From positions 1 through 28,780 of the IMG/VR virus record IMGVR_UViG_3300043448_001059: 28,780 nucleotides of DNA; one strand, 5' to 3'. The notes beneath the pieces are model-generated. The model made no database searches, was not told the origin of the DNA, and worked only from the letters and a program-made list of their open reading frames with translations. This DNA is from a virus. Positions 15,536-20,431 of the stretch are shown one piece after another. Positions within the stretch are counted from its first letter, which is position 1. Each line of letters opens with the position of its first letter. Position numbers and translations under genes: made by a program.

Positions 15536-16116
15536 CACATTGGTGCCCCTGGCATAGGTGCTGCTGGCATAGGTGCTGCTGGAGCCATTCCAGGTTGTGC
15601 TGGAGCCATTCCAGGTTGTGCTGGAGCAGGAGCTGGAGCAGGAGCTGGAGCAGGCTGTTGTTGCTCCTTAGTATCACCTTTACGTTCTTCTCTAATACGA
15701 TCCATGTAGCTATTGAATATGTCAAAAACAAGTTTTTTTGGCATTAGTATTTTTACTACCCAAACAGGATGTGCATCAAGTTTGCCCTTCTTAGTTCCTG
15801 GCCTAAAATCATCAGGACTCTTAATCTTCCTTGGCTCAATAAGTTCATCCTTAGTATATTTTATTTTGCAGCCAATCTCAATAAGGCGTCTTGCACCTTC
15901 TGGATCTGGACGTTTATTTTTAGGCCACATGAATTCTGCGCTGACCCAATGACGATCTATTTTAGGGCCGCTTAATAATTCACCATCTAACCAATTATCG
16001 TATACATATATGTCCATTTCATCAAGAACACGTTCAAAGTCCTTAAGTACAGCCAAAGTACTGTTATTATTATAGATAGTATCAATGTTGCGAATAACGT
16101 CTAAAATGTCTTTCAT
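15535..16116 (-). CDS. Conserved phage protein with Pro/Ala repeat tail
   Basis: The product is 193 residues from ATG 16116. A TTG at 16161 is upstream of the late promoter and was rejected. Residues 1-140 form a globular domain with LKDFERVLDEMDIYVYDNW, a FMWPKNKRPDPEGARRLIE stretch and PGTKKGKLDAHPVWVVKI; I recall this family in marine phages without a function. The tail (about 155-193) is alternating Pro-Ala and then repeats of QPGMAPA and APMP, with DNA-level repetition (GGAGCAGGAGCTGGAGC-like on the plus strand complement). Such tails are flexible linkers. First gene of the late lysis operon. Confidence 0.75.
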   Translation of the reverse strand: MKDILDVIRNIDTIYNNNSTLAVLKDFERVLDEMDIYVYDNWLDGELLSGPKIDRHWVSAEFMWPKNKRPDPEGARRLIEIGCKIKYTKDELIEPRKIKSPDDFRPGTKKGKLDAHPVWVVKILMPKKLVFDIFNSYMDRIREERKGDTKEQQQPAPAPAPAPAPAQPGMAPAQPGMAPAAPMPAAPMPGAPM

Positions 16117-16139
16117 ATAGGGCCCAGATTTTACTATAT

Positions 16140-16147
16140 TATTTATC
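16140..16147 (-). promoter_or_regulatory. T4-type late promoter
   Basis: The minus strand reads GATAAATA, 23 bases before ATG 16116. It is the leftward promoter of the divergent phoH region and would drive the lysis operon (16116-12125). It also decides the start of that first gene. Confidence 0.7.
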
Positions 16148-16189
16148 AAGGTCAAAAACAAGCGTAACCTTATGAATAAGTTGCAGATG

Positions 16190-16197
16190 AGTAAATA
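16190..16197 (+). promoter_or_regulatory. Weak late-promoter-like octamer for phoH
   Basis: The plus strand reads AGTAAATA. With T4 late spacing the transcript would begin near 16203, at the base of the leader hairpin. Two mismatches to the consensus make this tentative. Confidence 0.35.
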
Positions 16198-16202
16198 AAA
16201 TT

Positions 16203-16259
16203 GTAGGACCTCTGTAGATATCGGGCGGTACTACAAGTCCTACTTTTCTTTAGTAGGAG
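16203..16259 (+). promoter_or_regulatory. phoH leader with alternative hairpins, one sequestering the Shine-Dalgarno
   Basis: Three segments share complementarity: A GTAGGAC (16203-16209), B GTCCTAC (16237-16243) and C GTAGGA (16253-16258). A and B pair over 7 bp, extended by an inner 5-bp stem TGTAG/CTACA (16213-16217 with 16231-16235). B and C pair over 6 bp with a 9-base loop. C contains most of AGGAG (16255-16259), the phoH ribosome site seven bases before ATG 16267. The two pairings exclude each other, the layout of a translational switch. Whether a ligand, protein or temperature controls it is unknown. Confidence 0.6.
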
Positions 16260-16266
16260 TTTATGG

Positions 16267-16983
16267 ATGAGCAAAAGAGTGAAAAAACGCTTTACCTCAA
16301 ATGTGAATGTGATAGATTTTGCCACATTCATCCCGCAAAAAAATTGCAGGGTACACCTTTATCCTCGCAATGAAGCACAAAAAACATATATTCAAAAGTT
16401 ACAGAATGAAGATAATAGTATACTATTTGCTATAGGACCAGCAGGTACAGGCAAGACGTTACTGGCAGTTCAAGCTGGAATAAAGTTTTTTCAAGAGGGT
16501 AAAGTAGATAAGCTCATAGTTACAAGACCCGCCGTTAGTGTAGACGAAGACCTAGGCTTTTTACCTGGCACACTTAATCAAAAGATGGAGCCATGGACTA
16601 AGCCCATATTTGACGTTTTAGGAGAATATTATAGTCAAAAAGATATAGTAGAAATGTTAAGTGAAGGAGTCATAGAGATCAGTCCCTTGGCTTATATGAG
16701 AGGGCGCACATTTAAACGTGCCTGGATTATAGCCGATGAGATGCAGAATGCTACAGCAAATCAAATGAAAATGCTGCTAACACGATTGGGAGATCAAAGC
16801 CGTATGGTAGTCACAGGAGATCTGGCACAAGCAGATCGTCTTGCTGATAATGGTTTGATCGAGTTTTGCAACCTACTGGGAAATCGTAAAAGAACAGAAC
16901 ATATCGATATCGTTAGGTTTGAAGCCAAAGATATCGAGCGTCATCAAGCCGTAAAGGAGGTGTTAGAAATATACGGTGATTAA
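16267..16983 (+). CDS. phoH: PhoH-family P-loop ATPase
   Basis: The product is 238 residues, typical of the short phage PhoH. Walker A GPAGTGKT is at 57-64, TRPAVSVDEDLGFLPG at 86-101 is a family signature, and Walker B WIIADEMQN is at 153-161. The ATPase/helicase-like role in phage is not established; the name comes from E. coli phosphate-starvation regulation, and the gene is common in marine phages. It is the only plus-strand gene, facing convergent genes: its stop overlaps the stop of the DUF2452-like gene by four bases. ATG 16267 is preferred over ATG 16263, which is out of frame. The structured leader is described separately. Confidence 0.92.
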   Translation: MSKRVKKRFTSNVNVIDFATFIPQKNCRVHLYPRNEAQKTYIQKLQNEDNSILFAIGPAGTGKTLLAVQAGIKFFQEGKVDKLIVTRPAVSVDEDLGFLPGTLNQKMEPWTKPIFDVLGEYYSQKDIVEMLSEGVIEISPLAYMRGRTFKRAWIIADEMQNATANQMKMLLTRLGDQSRMVVTGDLAQADRLADNGLIEFCNLLGNRKRTEHIDIVRFEAKDIERHQAVKEVLEIYGD

Positions 16984-17474
16984 TTAACAGGTTGGCCTTG
17001 GGCGTCTACTTCTATCCAGGAATAGTCGCCCAGCCATTTTACTCTGGTAATATATTCATATTCTACTGGAGGTGCAGTGGCCCAATCATCAGGGCCCAGC
17101 ATACTTAATCTTGTACACGTATGTTTATTATCGTACAAGAGCCAATACACTTTCCCATGAAAAATCTGAAACTGATACTTGGCAGCATGAACAGCATCAG
17201 TAACTTCCAACCTACGTTTGATCTGATCAGCCTGTTTTTGTAGCACTGCTACAAGATCCATAATACGTTGATATTCTTGTTGAGCATGTAGGCGTGCTAC
17301 ATTGACCATTATATCCTTTTGTTTTTCAATAGGAATCAGATCAAACTTTGGAGCACCTACATCGGTAGGATATGGTGTAACATTCTTATTAAAAAAGTTT
17401 ACAAGTCCTGTGCCCAGTTCAGCATCAAAACTAGTACGCCCTTTGGCACTATTTGGTCTATCAGTCATTAACAT
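16980..17474 (-). CDS. DUF2452-like protein
   Basis: The product is 164 residues. The central helix (LVAVLQKQADQIKRRLEV, about 69-86) followed by AAKYQFQIFHGKVYWLLYDN, RLSMLGPDDW and VKWLGDYSWIEVD matches my memory of DUF2452 proteins, found in bacteria and phages with no known function. No catalytic residues are evident. ATG 17474 overlaps the clamp loader's end by 14 bases; a second ATG at 17468 is equally good. It occupies the place where T4 has gp62, the small clamp loader subunit, but shows no resemblance to it. It is convergent with phoH. Confidence 0.72.
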   Translation of the reverse strand: MLMTDRPNSAKGRTSFDAELGTGLVNFFNKNVTPYPTDVGAPKFDLIPIEKQKDIMVNVARLHAQQEYQRIMDLVAVLQKQADQIKRRLEVTDAVHAAKYQFQIFHGKVYWLLYDNKHTCTRLSMLGPDDWATAPPVEYEYITRVKWLGDYSWIEVDAQGQPVN

Positions 17475-18381
17475 GGGCCAGTCTAATTAGTGTAGCAGCA
17501 AGATTAATCTCGGGATCACTGACCAGTGTATGATCTACTAGACCCTGTTTAATGATAAGGATAGCTTTTTCCTGTTTAACATCATCACCAAATAATGTAA
17601 CATTGTCATATAGCCAACGATAGATATCTTCCATTTCTTCTGGCCTGGCCTGGCTACAAAGTAGTTTACGTGCGTCACTTACCTTGCCTGCTTTAAATAA
17701 TTGCACCATTTCAATTTTGTAATCAGCTTGATTAGCATCTGTTTGATCTGGCGGTAGTAGTACACTATTAACACAATTCATCTGTACTGTATTAATACAT
17801 TTTCTAAGATCTGGATACGTAGCCTTAACTACAGTATCTAAATCATCTAAATTAAAGTCTATGTTTTCTTCAACAAGTATAGTAGCAACTCTAGCAGTGA
17901 ATTCAGTTTGATCTACACGTTCTATATGAAAGCCTTGACAGCGACTATGTAGAGCAGGAATAATCCTATTAGGATAATTACAGGTCAATATAAATCTAGC
18001 AAAGTTATGATATTCCTCCATTACGCCACGTAGAGCAGCTTGAGCACTTTGACTCAAATAATCTGCCTCATCAAGTAAAATTACTTTGAAATCACCAAAT
18101 GGAATCATTTGAGCAAAGTTAACAATTTTGCCTCGAACGTCATCCACGCTATTAACACGACTAGCATTGATTTCTAAAATATCTAGTTCATTAATATTGA
18201 GTTCGTTCAATAGTATTTTTGCCAGAGTAGTTTTACCAATACCTGCATTACCACTGAATAGTAAGTGTGGGATACTACGTTCATTGATCCAAGTTTCAAT
18301 TTGTTTACGCTGATGTTCATCTCTGAAAACATATTGGTCCAGAGTACGGGGTCTGTATTTTTCTACCCAAAGTTCACGCAT
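17461..18381 (-). CDS. 44: Sliding clamp loader ATPase (T4 gp44/RFC-small-like)
   Basis: The product is 306 residues. It begins MRELWVEKYRPRTLDQYVF, the RFC box II pattern. Walker A GNAGIGKT is at 44-51, Walker B ILLDEAD at 101-107, and the SRC arginine-finger motif at 146-148 (ALHSRCQG). The C-terminal collar is helical. The protein loads the gp45-type clamp at primer ends for the phage DNA polymerase. ATG 18381 has AGAGG upstream, which is also the end of the small Cys/His gene. The clamp and polymerase are not in the window. Confidence 0.92.
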   Translation of the reverse strand: MRELWVEKYRPRTLDQYVFRDEHQRKQIETWINERSIPHLLFSGNAGIGKTTLAKILLNELNINELDILEINASRVNSVDDVRGKIVNFAQMIPFGDFKVILLDEADYLSQSAQAALRGVMEEYHNFARFILTCNYPNRIIPALHSRCQGFHIERVDQTEFTARVATILVEENIDFNLDDLDTVVKATYPDLRKCINTVQMNCVNSVLLPPDQTDANQADYKIEMVQLFKAGKVSDARKLLCSQARPEEMEDIYRWLYDNVTLFGDDVKQEKAILIIKQGLVDHTLVSDPEINLAATLIRLAHVND

Positions 18382-18383
18382 GA

Positions 18384-18548
18384 TTACCTCTTAAAAAAGT
18401 TTTTAATAGCAGTGAGTAAATTATAAAATCTTAAGTGATGCGTGTCAAGATAACTTGGATGATGTGGGCATCTTCCCTGCCTATAATCACAGGCAGGGCT
18501 ATATTCTTTACGACAAATACCACATTTAAAATTCGTTTGGTCGTTCAT
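18384..18548 (-). CDS. 54-residue Cys/His-rich (putative zinc-binding) protein
   Basis: A short frame from ATG 18548 fills the gap between the co-chaperonin and the clamp loader. It overlaps the former by 23 bases and its stop lies two bases before the loader ATG; its last codons supply the loader's AGAGG ribosome site. The protein reads MNDQTNFKCGICRKEY, then CDYRQGRCPHHP, then a helical basic tail ending in NFFKR. C9, C12, C20 and C27 with H29 and H30 form a plausible zinc site. I have a vague memory of similar small proteins in marine phages. Its function may be nucleic-acid or protein binding. No start has a strong ribosome site, so it may be translationally coupled. Confidence 0.7.
   Translation of the reverse strand: MNDQTNFKCGICRKEYSPACDYRQGRCPHHPSYLDTHHLRFYNLLTAIKNFFKR
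18475..18498. repeat. Perfect inverted repeat inside the small Cys/His gene
   Basis: CCCTGCC (18475-18481) and GGCAGGG (18492-18498) pair over 7 bp with a 10-base loop. There is no T-run on either strand, so it is not an intrinsic terminator. It lies between the co-chaperonin and clamp loader genes and could be an mRNA processing or stability element, or only reflect coding of the Cys/Gly-rich segment. Confidence 0.5.
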
Positions 18549-18846
18549 CGGCTACAGCCAATACGCAATCATTATCTATTCTTCGAATCACAGCTTCATT
18601 ACCATCTTCGTTTTCAATAGTTACACCTCTGGTCCAACGACCATGTTCAATTAATAACCATTGCCCCACTGTAAATTCTTTTTGTTCATCACCAACAGCC
18701 CAAACACGACCCCATCTAGGTCTAATACCTTCACTTTTACCATCATCATTTAGTAAATAGATGCCAGTTTTGGTAGTTCTGGCATCAAAATCCATGTCTG
18801 TAACTAGTACATTATCTCTAATTGGAATTATACGACCTTTGATCAT
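18526..18846 (-). CDS. GroES-like co-chaperonin (gp31-like)
   Basis: The product is 106 residues, close to GroES (97) and T4 gp31 (111). Features in GroES order: IIPIRDNVLV (6-15), mobile-loop segment DARTTKTGIYLL (21-32), GRVWAVGDEQ (46-55), VGQWLLIEHG (60-69) and a closing strand DCVLAVADE (93-101). It would cap host GroEL during folding of phage proteins, as gp31 does for the T4 capsid protein. Start ATG 18846 overlaps the upstream TGA (ATGA). Similarity was judged by eye and a cradle-loop protein of other function cannot be excluded. Confidence 0.72.
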   Translation of the reverse strand: MIKGRIIPIRDNVLVTDMDFDARTTKTGIYLLNDDGKSEGIRPRWGRVWAVGDEQKEFTVGQWLLIEHGRWTRGVTIENEDGNEAVIRRIDNDCVLAVADERPNEF

Positions 18847-19037
18847 TTGGCACCTTTATAATAATCATTTTGTACATCTTCTCTTTTACGACTAATTTTT
18901 CCACCTGGACCAATCTCGTCACCTCTGGCATTTACCCTAGCATTACCTACAGCCAGTGTAGTTTCATTTAGGTTGCGTAGTTTTTCCATATCTACTTCCT
19001 TACCCTGCATGCTTTTGTATATTTTTTTATCACTCAT
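18843..19037 (-). CDS. Small conserved phage protein
   Basis: The product is 64 residues. The whole sequence looks conserved-type rather than random: KKIYKSMQGKEVDMEKLRN, then AVGNARVNARGDEIGPGG and KISRKREDV. I recall this short protein from T4-like marine phages without an assigned role. It has charged, partly helical composition and no membrane segment. ATG 19037 has a strong AGGAG Shine-Dalgarno. It is translationally coupled to the co-chaperonin that follows. Confidence 0.75.
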   Translation of the reverse strand: MSDKKIYKSMQGKEVDMEKLRNLNETTLAVGNARVNARGDEIGPGGKISRKREDVQNDYYKGAK

Positions 19038-19058
19038 TTTATATCTCCTATTTTATAG

Positions 19059-19553
19059 TTATCTCAAAAATTCCCACCAGTCTAAATCATATTTAACGGG
19101 ATCAATTTTATGTACTCCTATCAAGTATAAAACATAACTGGCTACACTACTACCACGACCTACCCCCCAAACTATATTGTTAGCCCTAGCAGTATCTACA
19201 AAGTATTTGAGCCAACGTAGTAGATCCATCATACCACGTACTTCAAATTCAAACAGTTCATCTCTTAGTCTTTGGTTGTTATCATCCCAAGGAGTAATTT
19301 GGTTATAGAGCCAAGTTTCAATATCAAAGTTTTTATATTCTTCTGGCATTAGCCATTCATGTTGGCTAAAAGTATCAAACAGGCTTAATTCTATACTGTA
19401 TAATTCTGGATCAATTTTTTTCAAAACATAGTTATCAATCTCTATACTTGGATCACAGTAAACTTGTTCAATCAGATCAGTTCTATTTTGATATATTAGT
19501 TCTAATATATCCTCTTGGTTATATATAAGATTGCCAAATTTATCAGGTTTCAT
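19059..19553 (-). CDS. Stand-alone DNA polymerase III alpha (DnaE)-like fragment protein
   Basis: The product is 164 residues. Residues 95-164 match the finger/palm entry of bacterial DnaE: RLRDELFEFEVRG, LKYFVDTARANNIVWG, then GVGRGSSVASYVLYLIG (130-146) and IDPVKYDLDWWEFL. E. coli DnaE has GPGRGSGAGSLVAYAL in the same place, followed at once by the PDFDVDF segment with two catalytic Asp. Here the protein ends exactly before that segment. The N-terminal 90 residues (HEWLMPEEYKNFDIE at 65-79) are phage-specific. It cannot be a polymerase; a regulatory or inhibitory role toward host replication is possible. I recall homologues in other marine phages, so it is probably not a recent truncation. 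ATG 19553 follows AAGGG. Confidence 0.78.
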   Translation of the reverse strand: MKPDKFGNLIYNQEDILELIYQNRTDLIEQVYCDPSIEIDNYVLKKIDPELYSIELSLFDTFSQHEWLMPEEYKNFDIETWLYNQITPWDDNNQRLRDELFEFEVRGMMDLLRWLKYFVDTARANNIVWGVGRGSSVASYVLYLIGVHKIDPVKYDLDWWEFLR

Positions 19554-19562
19554 ACCCTTATT

Positions 19563-19796
19563 TTAATTGATATTAATTAAACTGTCAAGTCCTTTATCCT
19601 GATGTTTTTGAAATTGTTGTTCGTAGGTTTTCATACGTCTATTATGTAATTCAGCTTTGTGCATTTCTAATAATTGAACTATTTGGAATTTTAGATCAGC
19701 ACTGCCCATCATAAAGTATTTACGACCCAGCTCCTGTATCTTATCTTCCAATTGAGTGTCAGTAAGATTAGTCAAATCAACTAGAGGGTGTATCAA
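19563..19796 (-). CDS. Small helical conserved phage protein
   Basis: The product is 77 residues from TTG 19796. AGGGAG (19808-19803) lies six bases upstream, and the TTG overlaps the previous TGA (TTGA). The sequence (MIHPLVDLTNLTDTQLEDKI, then helices to KGLDSLININ) is entirely helical, with a Gln/Arg/Lys-rich middle. I recall short proteins of this pattern in T4-like marine phages, none with a function. It joins the tail-protein gene upstream to the DnaE-like gene downstream. Confidence 0.72.
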   Translation of the reverse strand: MIHPLVDLTNLTDTQLEDKIQELGRKYFMMGSADLKFQIVQLLEMHKAELHNRRMKTYEQQFQKHQDKGLDSLININ

Positions 19797-20431
19797 GCAA
19801 AACTCCCTAAATATTTTATGTATACATCGCTGCCATTATTATAGCTCCAAATTTTTAAAACATGTTCATAGGCATTTACATCTGTATTAACAGAGGCATT
19901 GATATATGGTTTTAAGTGCCAACCCCCTGCTCCCGAATTAAAGGTAAATGGAGAATCAGTTGAATAGCCTTTAATATTGCCGCCTACTTCAGTGCTAAAA
20001 TTAATTCTATAATTCATTAGGTTTGTATCTAGTGGATCCAATTGAAACTTACAGTATAAATTTATAGCATGTAATCTTGCTAGGGAATCATTGTTGGGCC
20101 ATGATATAAACTTAATCACAGTAGTACCAGTCACAGTTATTTTTTGATCTAATGAATCTGTTACATCCAGCTCTTTAAGCAAAATAGCCAAGCCTTGATT
20201 TTTAAATAGTGTTTGCGTATTGTTAATTAAGGCATTACTAATTAAGTTTCTATTAAAGTTATTATCAGCATTGGTTTTAGCAGCATTGTTTTCTAAATTG
20301 GTAATTTCAGATTTGGCTGTGGTCAAGGCTGTTTTAATTCCAGCAAAATTATTCCTAAATCCTGCACTGGGATTATCCTGTCCTTGTACTGGAAAGTTTT
20401 CATCAATATTTGTGGTTATAATATTACTCAT
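19793..20431 (-). CDS. Tail fibre/structural protein
   Basis: The product is 212 residues. The N-terminus (ITTNIDENFPVQGQDNPSAG then FRNNFAGIKTALTTAKSEI) is a repeating type in marine phage fibre proteins: a short strand, then a helix that forms trimers. The C-terminal 130 residues are beta-rich (VTGTTVIKFISW, GGNIKGYSTDSPF, VLKIWSYNNGSDVYIKYLG) and probably form a receptor-facing or capping domain. ATG 20431 overlaps the upstream TGA, and a GATAAATA late promoter lies 30 bases upstream inside the previous gene. Confidence 0.7.
   Translation of the reverse strand: MSNIITTNIDENFPVQGQDNPSAGFRNNFAGIKTALTTAKSEITNLENNAAKTNADNNFNRNLISNALINNTQTLFKNQGLAILLKELDVTDSLDQKITVTGTTVIKFISWPNNDSLARLHAINLYCKFQLDPLDTNLMNYRINFSTEVGGNIKGYSTDSPFTFNSGAGGWHLKPYINASVNTDVNAYEHVLKIWSYNNGSDVYIKYLGSFA
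19803..19808 (-). promoter_or_regulatory. Shine-Dalgarno that fixes a TTG start
   Basis: AGGGAG on the minus strand is six bases before TTG 19796. No in-frame ATG occurs until about residue 29 of the product, so this site supports the TTG start. Confidence 0.6.

Noticed and set aside
16117-16161. TTG 16161 as start of the Pro/Ala-tailed protein
   Set aside because: It is upstream of the late promoter GATAAATA (16147-16140), and ATG 16116 gives a normal leader.
16263-16284. ATG 16263 as phoH start
   Set aside because: It is in a different frame from the PhoH motifs; ATG 16267 gives the intact protein at seven bases from AGGAG.
19038-19560. Frameshifted or broken full-length DnaE gene
   Set aside because: Only 21 bases separate its stop from the next gene's start, with its own ribosome site; no further DnaE sequence follows in any frame that I can see.
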